Below are positions 9,636 to 19,297 of a stretch of 64,000 bases of DNA, piece after piece. The first letter of the stretch is position 1. Each line of letters opens with the position of its first letter. The stretch covers positions 744,001 to 808,000 of the forward strand of contig JAAVLQ010000003.1 in the NCBI GenBank assembly GCA_012103075.1. The letters run 5' to 3'. Source of the DNA: Brucella cytisi (GTDB taxonomy: Bacteria; Pseudomonadota; Alphaproteobacteria; Rhizobiales; Rhizobiaceae). The notes under the pieces are model-generated. The model was not told the origin of the DNA. It made no database searches and worked only from the letters and a program-made list of their open reading frames with translations. The translations under genes and the position numbers were made by a program.

Positions 9636-9689
9636 ATCCGTCTATAGTTAAGGCCGACCGTACCCCAAACGAACATTTGCGACAGAACC
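9083..9689 (+). mobile_element. IS6 family element, 5'-truncated
   Basis: Only the right three quarters of an IS6 element remain. The right inverted repeat is 9676-9689 (reverse complement GGTTCTGTCGCAAA). Similarity to the other copy at 11.75-12.34 kb begins abruptly at about 9083 in the middle of the transposase, so the left end has been lost. Confidence 0.75.
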
Positions 9690-9824
9690 ATGTTGCGTCC
9701 ATATGCAGGCTGCTGCGCCCTTCCACTTTAAAATCTCGATTATGCGTCAAGGCAGAATTGACATAATGGCCATTCTATAAAGTAGCGCTCGCAATCACTT
9801 TACTTATGTGCCATTACGTTAAAC

Positions 9825-10667
9825 ATGAGTGGACAAACTGAGACGAAATTAAAGCTGCTCCTTCAGAAAGTACCTCCGGTTTCTGGTGGATTCGGGCTGG
9901 ATGACCCGCCACGCCATCTCGCGCCAATCCGTTTCCGGGTACGTCAAGCAGGGCTGGCTTGAACCTGTCGCGACCGGCGTTTACCGTCGCCCGTTTTCAT
10001 CAGATGCCCATCTGGAAGCTGTCAGTGGGTGGAAGATACCGCTGCTGTCCGCCGTCTGGCTCATGCAGCACAGATTTCATGTCGGCGGCACGAGCGCCCT
10101 CTCGTTGCGCGGCCACACGCATTATCTGTCCTTCGGTGGCGAGTTTGCTCTCTACCTCTATGGCTCAGACGTCCCGTCACGGCTGTCGAAGATGCCGATG
10201 GACGCACACGTAACGGTCAAGAGCAACACGCTGTTTGGGGAGGAGACGAGCGGGGTCGAGAACACCGATTTCGACCTTTCCGATGACGGTGATCAAGGGC
10301 TCGCGCAAAGCCCATGGCGCTGGCCGATGCCAATGTCGTCGCCTGAACGCGCGATCCTCGAAATACTTGACGAGGTCCCGAAGGGAGAGAGCTTCCACAA
10401 TGTCGATGTCGCGTTCGAGAGCCTCGCCAATCTGCGCCCGAGGTTAATGACGACATTGCTCGCTCAATGCCGCAGCGTGAAAGCCAAGCGGCTCTTTTTG
10501 TCTACGCCGACAAGCACAGTCACGCCCGGCGCCGCCACATCGATATGTCGGGAATAGATCTCGGCAAAGGTGATCGCGCGCTTACGCCGGGTGGTCGGCT
10601 GCATCCCGTCTACCGGATCACAATTCCTACCGATCTCATGCCGAAGGAGACCCCTCATGGCTCGTGA
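9825..10667 (+). CDS. abiEi: AbiEi-type antitoxin (type IV TA), frameshifted
   Basis: Antitoxin and transcriptional repressor of the AbiE module. ATG 9825 opens MSGQTETKLKLLLQKVPP. After two missing bases near 9880 the main frame continues VDSGWMTRHAISRQSVSGYV (winged-helix DNA-binding region), then GWLEPVATGVYRRP and the AbiEi_4-like C-terminal domain. A further slip in a T5 run near 10497 moves to YADKHSHARRRHIDMSGIDL, which runs to TGA 10665-10667. The last codons overlap the start of the toxin gene by 11 bases, the usual coupling in AbiE operons. Confidence 0.8.
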
Positions 10668-11571
10668 GCGATACATGCGCCAGTCGAGCTTCTGGTGCGA
10701 ACCTTGCCATTCATCGCCCGTTATGATGCCTTTGCGCTGAAAGGTGGCACGGCGATCAACCTGTTTTATCGCGATATGCCACGGCTCTCAGTCGATATCG
10801 ATCTTGTCTATCTTCCGGTCGAGGATCGTGAGACGACAATGAAGGGCATTGACACCACCCTCGAGCACATCCGTGAAGACCTTCAGCGCAATCTGCGCGG
10901 TGTCGCCGTCCAGCGGATCGCCGGCGGTGGCAACAACGACACCCGGCTTCTCGTCCGGCAGGGCAGCGCCGAGATTAAAGTCGAGACGTCCCCTGTCACA
11001 CGGGGAACCGTTCACGCCCCGGAGATCCGCCGTGTTTGCCCGTCAGTCGAAGACGAGTTCGGCTTTGCTGAGATGCAGGTGGTCTCGTTCGAAGACCTCT
11101 TCGGGGAAAACTGCATGCGGCAGTTGACCGACAGCATCCGCGCGATCTGTACGATGTGAAGCTGCTTTATGAAAACGAAGGACTGACGGACGCGCTGTTC
11201 CGTACCTTCCTCATCTATGTCGCGAGCTCGGGCCGCCCTCCGCACGAACTGGTACGGCCCTCGCTATCCGGGATTGACGAGGCATTCGCCAAGGAATTCG
11301 AAGGCATGACAATCGACGCTGTGAGCCGGACGAGCTGAAAGCAGCGCGGGCGAGGCTCACGGCTGACCTCCTCGCCCGCCTCGACGACAAGGCGATGCGC
11401 TTTCTGCTTTCTCTCCACGATGGGGATCCACACTTCGAGTCGATTGGCCTGCCACAGGCGGCAAACCTTCCCGCAGTGCGCTGGAAGGTCCTGAACCTGC
11501 AGAAACTCAGAGAGCAAAATCCGGAAAAACATTCCAAGCAACGGCGAGAGATCGAAGCACTTCGGTCGTAA
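10657..11571 (+). CDS. abiEii: AbiEii-type nucleotidyltransferase toxin, frameshifted
   Basis: Toxin partner of the preceding gene. It belongs to the AbiEii/AbiGii nucleotidyltransferases, which act on tRNA or NTPs. The NTase signature is visible: FALKGGTAINLF followed by RLSVDIDLVYLP (the GG...DxD pattern). Start ATG 10657 (MARERYMRQ). Single missing bases near 10690, in the G4 run near 11104 and near 11325 shift the frame. Beyond them the sequence reads RDLYDVKLLYENEGLTDALF and later LARLDDKAMRFLLSLHDGDP to TAA 11569-11571. If the shifts are read errors the protein is about 305 residues, a normal size. Confidence 0.8.
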
Positions 11572-11754
11572 CGTTGACTATGTCCGGAGAGGCCGGCCAA
11601 CCCGCTGCGTCGTGATTTTTTTTGCCCGACAGGGGCACAAAGTTGAGAGAAAAGGCTACTTATGGTGGTGGTGTCGACACTGGATGAGAGGGGCAGACGC
11701 AAAAAGATCGTCAATGTTGTCCAAACCGTCCTCAGAAATCACGGCGTCCAGCTA

Positions 11755-12297
11755 GTTCAAGGATATTATTGAGATACTTGACCTGTCGGATTTCAATGAT
11801 CCCTTCAGGCCCGGTGATTGTCAGGATTGTGTTGACCGCTTGCAACTCAGCCAGATTGGCTCCGCTCTTGTCGATGAAAATCCTCTCGGGAACGCCGTTG
11901 GCTGCAATGACTTTCCTGAAAAACCTGCTGGCTGCGGCCATGTCCCGGCGTTCGGAGAGCATGAAATCAGGTTTTGGCTATCGCGGTCGATCGCACGATA
12001 CAAATACACCCATTCGCCCCGAACCTTGAGATGGGTTTCGTCAACACTCCAGTATCTGGCCGTATGTCGTTTGCGCATCTGCGCCTGTGCGGCAATCAGA
12101 GGAGAGTAACGAACAACCCATCGGTTCAGCGTCGCATGAACAACGACTATGCCGCGTTCAGCCAGAATCTCCTGAAGCTCACGACAGGAAACCGGATAGC
12201 GGACGTAGAAGAAGACTGCGTACAGGATGACACTTCTGCGAAAATGAACGCCCTTGCTTCGACTGCCATCCGCTTCACACTCTCCTCGACCATGCAT
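11755..12297 (-). pseudogene. IS6 family transposase, C-terminally truncated and frameshifted
   Basis: The minus strand reads VILYAVFFYVRYPVSCREL, LNRWVVRYSPLIAAQAQMRK and YWSVDETHLKVRGEW, with the same frameshift after RAIDRDSQNL as in the 9.1-kb copy, then IFIDKSGANLAELQAVNTIL. It stops at QVKYLNNILE, so the catalytic Glu and C-terminus are gone. An additional frameshift near 12255 separates the N-terminal start from the HTH region. Confidence 0.85.
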
Positions 12298-12344
12298 CGC
12301 TCAGACGCATAGCGCGGACGATCTGAAAAATTTGTGACAGATCC
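11755..12344 (-). mobile_element. IS6 family element, 3'-truncated, inverted relative to the 9.1-kb copy
   Basis: The transposase start side ends in an inverted repeat at 12331-12344 (reverse complement GGATCTGTCACAAA). The other end is cut at about 11755, inside the transposase. Together with the 9083-9689 fragment it flanks the AbiE pair in opposite orientation. Just outside, 11662-11754 holds a short open start (MVVVSTLDERGRRKKIVNVV) of an unrecognised gene apparently interrupted here. Confidence 0.7.
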
Positions 12345-12626
12345 ATTTAATATCCACCCGTACCATTGCGTTGTGCGCAAGCCAATTAATTATGATTGTC
12401 AGTCAGAAATTTGCTTATTCCGCTCCCGAAGGGAGCGTCAACTGTTGTTCCGGCATTGCTGGGCCCGAGTAATTTTTGGAACGCAGGGCGACACATCGCG
12501 GAATGGTGACGAAGCACATATCTATACGTCCAGTCCGCAACCCTTTTCTGCCGGGAATTGCAAACAGATACTGATTGAATGCACATAATTATGCGCATAT
12601 AATTGCCAGTCAAAGGAGCATATCTT
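12345..12626 (+). other. Intergenic region upstream of ccdAB
   Basis: No gene is visible. GCTCCC-GAA-GGGAGC (about 12423-12437) can form a short hairpin. The stretch immediately before ccdA (about 12578-12605, ATGCACATAATTATGCGCAT) is AT-rich with dyad symmetry and is a plausible promoter/operator for CcdA autorepression. That role is inferred only from position. Confidence 0.3.
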
Positions 12627-12872
12627 ATGCAACAGCAGGAACCCGCCCGGACATTCAAACGCGCAACCAATCTTTCAATCGATAATAAGCTTCTTTCTGA
12701 AGCGCGTCGCTATAAGATAAATATCTCGCGTGCAGCCGAGAGTGGGATTGAGCAGGCGCTTGCTGCTGCAAAATCAGCGCTTTGGAAAGAAGATAATCGA
12801 CCGGCGATCCAAAGTTCCAATGCTTACGTTGAAGCAAATGGCCTACCTCTCGAACGTTATCGTCAATTCTAA
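12627..12872 (+). CDS. ccdA: CcdA-type antitoxin
   Basis: An 81-residue type II antitoxin. The N-terminal ribbon-helix-helix region reads KRATNLSIDNKLLSEARRYK, and the C-terminal tail SNAYVEANGLPLERYRQF is the toxin-binding peptide characteristic of CcdA. ATG 12627 is preceded by AAAGGAG (12612-12618), which decides the start. The stop codon shares its last base with the first base of the toxin gene (12872), so the pair is translationally coupled. The frame is intact. Confidence 0.9.
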   Translation: MQQQEPARTFKRATNLSIDNKLLSEARRYKINISRAAESGIEQALAAAKSALWKEDNRPAIQSSNAYVEANGLPLERYRQF

Positions 12873-13168
12873 TGGCGAGATATGACGTCTATTCCAACCC
12901 GGGCGGCGGCTATGTGCTCGACGTACAGGCTGATCTACTGGATGAGCTTAAAACACGTATTGTCATCCCTATTATTAATAAAGCACTGGCCCCTATTCCG
13001 GCGAAGCGGCTCAATCCAAGCTTTGAGATTGAAGGAGAAGAACATGTCTTGGTTACACAGTTCATGTCGGCAATTCCGGTGTCAGCATTGAAGAACCCAG
13101 TCACGAACCTTTCTGCTTTGCATGACGAGATCGTATCCGCGCTCGATATGGCGTTTCACGGGTTTTGA
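12872..13168 (+). CDS. ccdB: CcdB-type gyrase-inhibiting toxin
   Basis: A 98-residue toxin. It shows the CcdB fold pattern: ARYDVYSNPGGGYVLDVQAD at the N-terminus, RIVIPIINKALAPIPAKRLN in the middle, EEHVLVTQFMSAIP, and a C-terminal helix with HDEIVSALDMAF. CcdB poisons DNA gyrase by binding GyrA and is neutralised by CcdA. The gene is intact and of normal length, making this one of the few undamaged modules in the accessory part of the window. Confidence 0.9.
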   Translation: MARYDVYSNPGGGYVLDVQADLLDELKTRIVIPIINKALAPIPAKRLNPSFEIEGEEHVLVTQFMSAIPVSALKNPVTNLSALHDEIVSALDMAFHGF

Positions 13169-13291
13169 GCGCTACCGTTCGGTTAACCGTCTGGATGAAA
13201 ACACTGAGTGCCAGTCCAAAAGCAGCGGCCTGATTGTAAATTTCCAGAGCTTCTGCTGCCGGTTAGTTTGGCGATTTGTCAGAACAATCTG

Positions 13292-13773
13292 CTAACTTCG
13301 AAGACCAATACGCCGTTCGATCCTTTCTGCTTTCCCAACAGACTTCGAACTCTGGAGATCCGCCAAGACGACATCTCGCACGTCTTTCGGCAGATCTGCT
13401 GCCCGTGGATGCTTCCCTTCTCGACTCACGTGCATCAAGAGTTGCTCGCAAAGCGCCAATATCTCCCCATCGGCATTGAACAATCTCATGAATACATGCA
13501 AACGTTTGTGATCAGCATCGATCAATGCCAATTCTACCTGCAATGTTTCACCGGCATGGCATTCTTTCAGATACGCGATACGACTATCGAGCGTGTAGAG
13601 CGTAGCATTATTTGTTGCACGATAAACAGCGTCGATTCCAATTCGATCCATATAAGTGGTCGCCGCGTCAGAAAAGACAATTCCATAGGCATAGTCCCCA
13701 TATGGCCATTGTAGTCTATCCAGTTCGATGAAACGCTTGTGCGATAAATCGGTAATGCTTCGCTCATGCTCAT
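13292..13773 (-). CDS. Thioesterase-like (4HBT) protein, frameshifted
   Basis: Last gene of the leftward transporter operon. Its start ATG 13773 overlaps the livM stop by four bases and has a GGAGGAA site. The hotdog-fold start SNWIDYNGHMG is followed by a shift in a G4 run near 13690. The second frame then reads DRIGIDAVYRATNNATLYTL, RIAYLKECHAGETLQVELAL and KRLHVFMRLFNADGEILALC. About 160 residues when joined. It would hydrolyse an acyl-CoA or act as a betainyl-CoA-type thioesterase. The substrate cannot be told from sequence. Confidence 0.75.
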
Positions 13774-14762
13774 TTCCTCCGCTCTAGCCATCCATAGAAC
13801 TCGCCTACGATTCCTTTACGGAAGAGGAGGACGCATGCCATGAAGATGACGCCCGTCACGATCGTTACCGGGAAGTCGGATGTTGCGAGATAGTTCTGCA
13901 GCGCAACGACGAAAGCAGCGCCGACGATGGGGCCTATGAGTGTTCCGATACCGCCCAGAAGCGTCATGAGGATCACTTCGCCCGACATCTGCCAGCCGAC
14001 ATCGGTCAGCGTTGCAAACTGGAAGACAAGCGCCTTCAGGCCGCCTGCAAGACCCGCGAGTGCTGCCGACATGACGAAGGCTGCAAGCTTGTAGCGGTTG
14101 ACGGAATAGCCGAGCGAAACCGCGCGGTTCTCGTTTTCGCGTACCGACTTCAGGATCATGCCGAAGGGCGAGTTGATGATGCGCCAGATGACGAAGACGC
14201 CAAGGACGAACACGGCCAGCACGAAATAATACATGTTCATCGGCTGGTTGAGGTCGATGATGCCGAAGAGATATCCACGCGGCACACCCTGCAATCCATC
14301 TTCGCCATGGGTGAAGGTGGCTTGCAGGCAGAAGAAGAAGAACATCTGCGCCAATGCCAGCGTAATCATCGTCGAATAGATGCCCTGACGGCGAATGGCG
14401 AGATAACCGATGACGAGGCCAAGGGCGGCTGCGGCGAGAACGCCGAGTACGAGGCCGAGTTCCGGCGTAACGCCCCAGACTTTCACCGTATGGGCCGTGA
14501 TATAGGCCGCGCCGCCGAAGAATGCTGCATGGCCGAAGGACAGAATGCCGGTATAGCCCAACAGAAGGTTGAAGGCAGAGGCGAACAGCGCAAAGCACAA
14601 CATCTTCATCAGGAAGATGGGGTAGACCATGAAGGGTGCAGCCAGTAGTCCCACAAGGGCAATGCCGAGGACGATGACCGAGAGGCTGTTGACGGCAGGC
14701 GCCTTGCTGTCGCGCGGCGCTGCGGTGGCCCTGAGAGCGGTCTTGAGAGCAGTATCAGCCAT
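13770..14762 (-). CDS. livM: Branched-chain amino acid-type ABC transporter permease LivM
   Basis: An intact inner-membrane permease of about 330 residues with nine or ten hydrophobic segments. The conserved LivM region SAFNLLLGYTGILSFGHAAF lies near residue 70, with the RRQGIYSTMITLALAQM and GMILKSVRENENRAVSLGY loops and the coupling segment LAGLAGGLKALVFQFATL. ATG 14762 (MADTALKTAL) is chosen over longer starts. It follows livH by one base. It pairs with LivH, LivG and LivF to import a carboxylate or amino-acid-like substrate. Confidence 0.9.
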   Translation of the reverse strand: MADTALKTALRATAAPRDSKAPAVNSLSVIVLGIALVGLLAAPFMVYPIFLMKMLCFALFASAFNLLLGYTGILSFGHAAFFGGAAYITAHTVKVWGVTPELGLVLGVLAAAALGLVIGYLAIRRQGIYSTMITLALAQMFFFFCLQATFTHGEDGLQGVPRGYLFGIIDLNQPMNMYYFVLAVFVLGVFVIWRIINSPFGMILKSVRENENRAVSLGYSVNRYKLAAFVMSAALAGLAGGLKALVFQFATLTDVGWQMSGEVILMTLLGGIGTLIGPIVGAAFVVALQNYLATSDFPVTIVTGVIFMACVLLFRKGIVGEFYGWLERRK

Positions 14763-14763
14763 A

Positions 14764-15650
14764 TCAGGCCTCCTTCCCGAACAGTCCGGCGGGTCGAACC
14801 AGAAGGACGATAGCCATGATGACGAAGATGACGATGCTGGAAGCCTCGGGGTAGAAGACCTTGGTGAGGCCTTCCGCCAGCCCCAGCACATAACCGGTGA
14901 TGATGGCGCCAAGGATCGAGCCCATGCCGCCGACGACCACCACGGCAAAGACCACGATGATGATGTTGGAGCCCATCAGCGGGCTGACCTGATAGATCGG
15001 CGCGGCCATGATGCCCGCAACACCGGCAAGCGCCGCACCCAACGCATAGGTGAAGGTGAGGAGCAGCGGCACATTGATGCCGAAGGCCTTGACCAAAGTG
15101 GGGTTTTCCGTCGCGGCGCGCAGATAGGCGCCAAGCTTGGTCTTTTCGATCAGGAGCCGGTGCCGAGGCAGACGAAAAGCGAGGCGACGACCACCCGGGC
15201 GCGATAGTTCGGCAGGAACATGAAGCCGAGATTGTGCCCGCCCGCAAGCGAAGGCGGCACGGCATAGGGCTGACCGGCAGCGCCATAATAATAGCGGAAC
15301 GTGCCTTCGATCACGAGGGCAAGGCCGAAGGTGAAGAGCAGGCCATAGAGCGGATCGAGATTGTAGAGCCGCGACAGGGCCACGCGCTCGATGATCGCGC
15401 CACCGAGGCCGACGATAAGCGGGGCGAGGATCAGCGCTGGCCAGTAGCCGATGCCAAGCCAGCTCAACAGCAGATAGCCGACAAAGGCACCCAGCATATA
15501 TTGCGCGCCATGGGCGAAATTGATGATGCGCAGAAGCCCGAAGATGATGGCAAGGCCGAGACTCAGCATGGCATAGAAGGAGCCGTTGATGAGGCCGACC
15601 AGCAGCTGCCCGAGAAGTGCCTGCAAAGGTATTCCAAAAATCATTGTCAT
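14764..15650 (-). CDS. livH: Branched-chain amino acid-type ABC transporter permease LivH, frameshifted
   Basis: The first frame (15150-15650) reads MLSLGLAIIFGLLRIINFAH GAQYMLGAF, the LivH signature, and several membrane helices. Near 15160 a missing base moves to the frame LLIEKTKLGAYLRAATENP and LVKAFGINVPLLLTFTYALG, ending in GMGSILGAIITGYVLGLAEG at 14764. Joined it has about 295 residues, normal for LivH. Both halves are well conserved and the neighbours are intact, so a read error or very recent mutation is likely. Confidence 0.85.
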
Positions 15651-15654
15651 CGTG

Positions 15655-16377
15655 TCATACCCCCAGCGCTTCGTTGAGCGCCGCCATGCGGGCGGGCAGT
15701 TCGGCGGTGGGGAAGTTTTCCGTCACCACGCCATGATCCATGAGATAAAAGCGGTCGGCGACCTTGGCGGCGAAGCGGAAATTCTGCTCGACCAGCAACA
15801 CCGTCATGCCACGTTTTTTTTTCAACTCCACCAGCACATCGCCGATGCGCTGCACGATAACGGGCGCAAGACCTTCGGTCGGCTCGTCGAGCAGCAGCAC
15901 CTTGACCCCGGTGCGCAGGATGCGCGCAATTGCCAGCATCTGCTGTTCGCCACCCGAAAGCTTGGTGCCGGGGCTGTTGCGGCGCTCATGCAGATTGGGA
16001 AAGAGTTCGTAGATTTCGTCGAGCGACATCGTGCCCTGACTGCCTTTGGCGACGACAGGCGGCAAAAGCAGGTTTTCATGCACGCTCAAGGTGGCAAAGA
16101 TGCCGCGCTCTTCGGGCACAAAACCGAGACCTGCATGGGCGATGCGATGCAGCGGCACGCGCATGATGTCCTTGCCGTCGAGCGTGATGGTGCCAGTGCG
16201 CTTGCGGATGATGCCCATGATGGCACGCAGCGTCGTCGTCTTGCCGACGCCGTTGCGGCCAAGAAGCGTGATGGTTTCGCCGGGCCAGATATCGAGGTCG
16301 ACGCCGTGCAGGGCATGGCTTTCGCCATACCGTGCATTGAGCCCGCGCACGGATAATAGCGGTTGGCCTCTATTCAT
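15655..16377 (-). CDS. livF: ABC transporter ATP-binding protein LivF
   Basis: An intact ATPase of about 240 residues. Walker A is GRNGVGKTTT, the signature motif is LSGGEQQMLAIA, Walker B is VLLLDEPTEGLAP and the H-loop lies in VLLVEQNFRFA. The RNGVGK form and short length are typical of LivF. ATG 16377 (MNRGQPLLSV) overlaps the livG end by eight bases. It energises import with LivG, LivH and LivM. Confidence 0.92.
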   Translation of the reverse strand: MNRGQPLLSVRGLNARYGESHALHGVDLDIWPGETITLLGRNGVGKTTTLRAIMGIIRKRTGTITLDGKDIMRVPLHRIAHAGLGFVPEERGIFATLSVHENLLLPPVVAKGSQGTMSLDEIYELFPNLHERRNSPGTKLSGGEQQMLAIARILRTGVKVLLLDEPTEGLAPVIVQRIGDVLVELKKKRGMTVLLVEQNFRFAAKVADRFYLMDHGVVTENFPTAELPARMAALNEALGV

Positions 16378-17185
16378 GTTCGGTTCCCATATAGGCGGTG
16401 CGCACGCGCTCGTCCCCGGAGACGGTGGCATAATCGCCGGAGGCGAGAATTTCGCCGCGCTGCAGCACCGTGACGTGGTGGGCAATGTCGGCCACCACCT
16501 TGAGATTGTGTTCGACCATCAAGACCGCGCGATCCTTCGCCACATCGGCAATGAGGGCGGCAATGGTATGGACATCTTCATGGCCCATGCCCGCCATCGG
16601 CTCATCGAGCAGCAGAACCTTCGGATCAAGCGCCAGCGTGGTGGCGATTTCGAGCGCGCGCTTGCGGCCATAGGACAGATCGGCGGCCAGTGCATGACGG
16701 GCATCGGCAAGGCCGACCCGCTCCAGAAGCTCGATGGCCTGTGCGTCGAGCCGGTCGAGTGCTGACAGCGAGCGCCAGAACTGTGTGGCAAGCCCATTGG
16801 GACGCTGCAATGCGACCTTTACATTTTCCAGCACGGTCAGGTGCGGAAAGGTGGCCGAAATCTGGAACGAGCGCACCAAACCCATGCGGGCCACCTTGGC
16901 CGGATCAGTCTTGGTGATGGTTTCGCCCAGAAGCGTGATCTCGCCACTCGATGGCTGCAAGAACTTGGTCAGGAGGTTGAAAACCGTGGTTTTGCCTGCA
17001 CCGTTGGGGCCGATCAACGCGTGAACACGAGCATGTTCCACATCGAGGTCGACATTCTTGACTGCATGAAAGCCGCCAAAAGACTTGCCCAGTCCGCGTG
17101 CCGAAAGAACGGTCTTGCCGGATGAGCCGCCATCGTTCGGCCCTGCTTCATGCAGGGCCGTCATATTGCCAGTTGCTGCGTTCAT
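16370..17185 (-). CDS. livG: ABC transporter ATP-binding protein LivG
   Basis: An intact ATPase of 271 residues. Walker A is GPNGAGKTTVFN, the signature motif appears as LSYGRKRALEIA (the Y-G form typical of LivG), and Walker B is VLLLDEPMAGMG with the H-loop in VLMVEHNLKV. A short Gly/Asn-rich N-terminal extension precedes the domain. Downstream overlap with livF and upstream proximity to the binding-protein gene place it in the operon. Confidence 0.92.
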   Translation of the reverse strand: MNAATGNMTALHEAGPNDGGSSGKTVLSARGLGKSFGGFHAVKNVDLDVEHARVHALIGPNGAGKTTVFNLLTKFLQPSSGEITLLGETITKTDPAKVARMGLVRSFQISATFPHLTVLENVKVALQRPNGLATQFWRSLSALDRLDAQAIELLERVGLADARHALAADLSYGRKRALEIATTLALDPKVLLLDEPMAGMGHEDVHTIAALIADVAKDRAVLMVEHNLKVVADIAHHVTVLQRGEILASGDYATVSGDERVRTAYMGTEHE

Positions 17186-17208
17186 TCAACCAGCCTCTTT
17201 TTACTGCG

Positions 17209-18408
17209 TTACCAGCGGGGGCAGCCGCCCTTGTCGAGTGGGCGGAATGCTTCGTCACCGGGGATTGTGCGCAGAACTTTGTAGTAGTCCCACGGTCCCT
17301 TGGATTCCTCAGGTGACTTGACCTGAACAAGATACATGTCGTGAACCATACGACCGTCGGCGCGCAGCTTCGCATTACGTGCGAAGAAGTCATTGATATC
17401 CATCGTGCGCATCTTGTCGAGCACGGCCTTGCCGCTGGTGGATTTTGCCGCTTCGGACGCCTTGAGATAATTCATGACAGACGAATAAACGCCCGCATGA
17501 ACCATTGTCGGCATCTTGCCGTTCATCCGTTCCCCGAAACGCTTCGACCAAGCACGGGTTTGGTCATCATAATCCCAGTAAAAGCCGGTGGTCAGTGTCA
17601 GGCCCTTTGCAGTTTCGAGCCCAACGCTGTGAACGTCGGAGAGAAACAGCAGCATGCCAGCAATCTTCTGGCCACCCTGAGTAATGCCATATTCACTGGC
17701 CTGCTTGAGCGCGGTCATCGTGTCGCCCGACGAGTTTGCAAGAGCAATCACGTCAGCGCCCGATGCTTGCGCCTGTAGCAGGAAAAAGAAGAGAAATCGG
17801 TGGTTTCACGCGGATGACGCACCGAACCCACAACTTCACCACCGCTTGCCTTGACGGCTTCCGCGGTATCGCGCTCCAGCGCATGCCCGAATGTATAGTC
17901 AACAGTAATGAAGTACCACTTCTTACCGCCCTCTTGTGTCATGGCGCGACCGGTGCCATTGGCGAGCGAATAAGTGTCCCGGGTCCACTGCACTGTCGTC
18001 GGTGAGCAAGCTTTTGCCCGTCAGGTCCGAGGAACCCGCTGTGGAGGCAAGAAACGCTACGTCCTTGTCACGTGTGATTTCCTGAACGGCCATGGCGACC
18101 GACGATGTTGGTACATCGATGATGGCTTTGACATTCTTCTCATCGATCCAGCTGCGCGCCAGCGTCGAACCGATATCCGGCTTGTTCTGATGGTCGCCCA
18201 CGATGATTTCGATCGGCTCCCCATTCAACGTGCCACCGAAATCTTCCACGGCCATCTTGGCAGCTACAACCGAGCCGTCGCCAGCAAGATCGAAATTCAT
18301 GCCGGACATATCCGTCAGCACGCCCAGTCGAACCGGTTCCGCCAATGCCGGGCTTGCGAGCATCATGGCGGCAAAAGCACCCGAAAGCATCATTGATTTC
18401 ATTTTCAT
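17209..18408 (-). CDS. livK: ABC transporter substrate-binding protein (LivK/HAAT type), frameshifted
   Basis: ATG 18408 is preceded by a strong GGAGGAGG site. A Sec signal peptide (MMLSGAFAAMMLASPALA) leads into VRLGVLTDMSGMNFDLAGDG, the type I periplasmic-binding fold of hydrophobic/aromatic acid transporters. Shifts occur near 17995 and in a T5 run near 17775 and separate three frames (KKWYFITVDYTFGHALERDT; GITQGGQKIAGMLLFLSDVH). The C-terminus is GPWDYYKVLRTIPGDEAF. Repaired length is about 400 residues. It binds the solute in the periplasm. The ligand is unknown, but the coupling to CoA enzymes suggests a carboxylic acid. Confidence 0.85.
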
Positions 18409-18436
18409 GTTTCCTCCTCCCAAATTATCAACGGTG

Positions 18437-19177
18437 TCAGCCCGACTGGCCGCTGCTTTCCGCAATCAGTCTCGCCAGATAAAACTGGTCGGCTTGATAG
18501 GGTGCGGCCCAGTTGGCGCGGTGTTCTTGATCAATAGCCCTTTTCGTCATCCGCAAGGCCAAGGGTGGGCATTCGGCGACGGTCTGCGCGAAAATCTTTG
18601 CGGTTTCGACCGCACCGCCCGCTGGGGCAATCTTGTCGCAAAGCCCCATATTGAGCGCGTCCTGCTCTCCGATCCGCTCATTAGCGAAAAGCACACGCTT
18701 GGCGCGCGTGGGGCCGATCAACGATGAAAGCAGGGGCAACCCGCCCCAACCCAGCGTCATGCCCAAACGAACTTCCGGAAACTGGAAGAAGGCACCTTCC
18801 GCCAAAACGCGGAAATCGGCTGCCAAAGCCGGGATGCCACCGCCACCAACCGCCGGGCCTTCAACCGCTGCGATGGTGATCTGTGGCAGCAACCGCCACC
18901 GATCGCACATAACGCCGCCAAGCGACATGGCCGTGTGGCGCGCAACAGAATCCGCATTGGTGCGCCAGAGATTCTCGTCCTTCAGATCAACGCCACCGGA
19001 AAAGCGGCTTCCAGTTCCAGCTATAATAACGACCTGAACACTGTCATCTGCCGCTAACTCGTCAGCAGCCTTTATGAGCGCCTTGATCGCTTCTTCATTG
19101 AGAGCATTGGCCTTGCCGCCGCGGTCATAGCGCGCCACCGCAATCGGTCCCTCGCGCTTGATATCGACTATGGCCAT
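18437..19177 (-). CDS. Enoyl-CoA hydratase/isomerase family protein
   Basis: An intact crotonase-fold protein of about 246 residues. The oxyanion-hole segments are visible as GTGSRFSGGVDLKDEN and AVEGPAVGGGGIPALAADF, with FQFPEVRLGMTLGWGGLPLL following. ATG 19177 is chosen because a GGGAGG site lies six bases upstream. It is the first gene of the leftward operon that continues into the Liv transporter. Its role would be hydration or isomerisation of an enoyl-CoA intermediate. Confidence 0.9.
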   Translation of the reverse strand: MAIVDIKREGPIAVARYDRGGKANALNEEAIKALIKAADELAADDSVQVVIIAGTGSRFSGGVDLKDENLWRTNADSVARHTAMSLGGVMCDRWRLLPQITIAAVEGPAVGGGGIPALAADFRVLAEGAFFQFPEVRLGMTLGWGGLPLLSSLIGPTRAKRVLFANERIGEQDALNMGLCDKIAPAGGAVETAKIFAQTVAECPPLALRMTKRAIDQEHRANWAAPYQADQFYLARLIAESSGQSG

Positions 19178-19206
19178 TACCATCCTCCCAGTTGTTTTCG
19201 CTTTGA

Positions 19207-19222
19207 CATACTACCGAGTATG
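19207..19222. promoter_or_regulatory. Palindromic operator, probable TetR-family binding site 1
   Basis: CATACTACCGAGTATG is a perfect six-base inverted repeat with a four-base spacer. It lies between the divergent enoyl-CoA hydratase and acyl-CoA ligase genes. The same CATACT-N4-AGTATG pattern recurs at 25235-25250, upstream of the second degradation operon and next to the TetR gene. Confidence 0.75.
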
Positions 19223-19297
19223 TTGCATATATCAAACGGGTTTGCAACTGCCCTCTTTTGAAGGTTTAGTTGCGGCCGGGTAGGAGGAATTCAGAAA

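Noticed and set aside
9083..12344. Composite transposon carrying AbiE between two IS6 copies
   Set aside because: Both copies are truncated, are inverted, and only one end of each survives. No outer target duplication is visible.
14629..15207. Plus-strand open frames over the Liv genes
   Set aside because: Shadows of GC-rich LivM/LivH codons. Residue composition is abnormal (Asp/His/Arg-rich).
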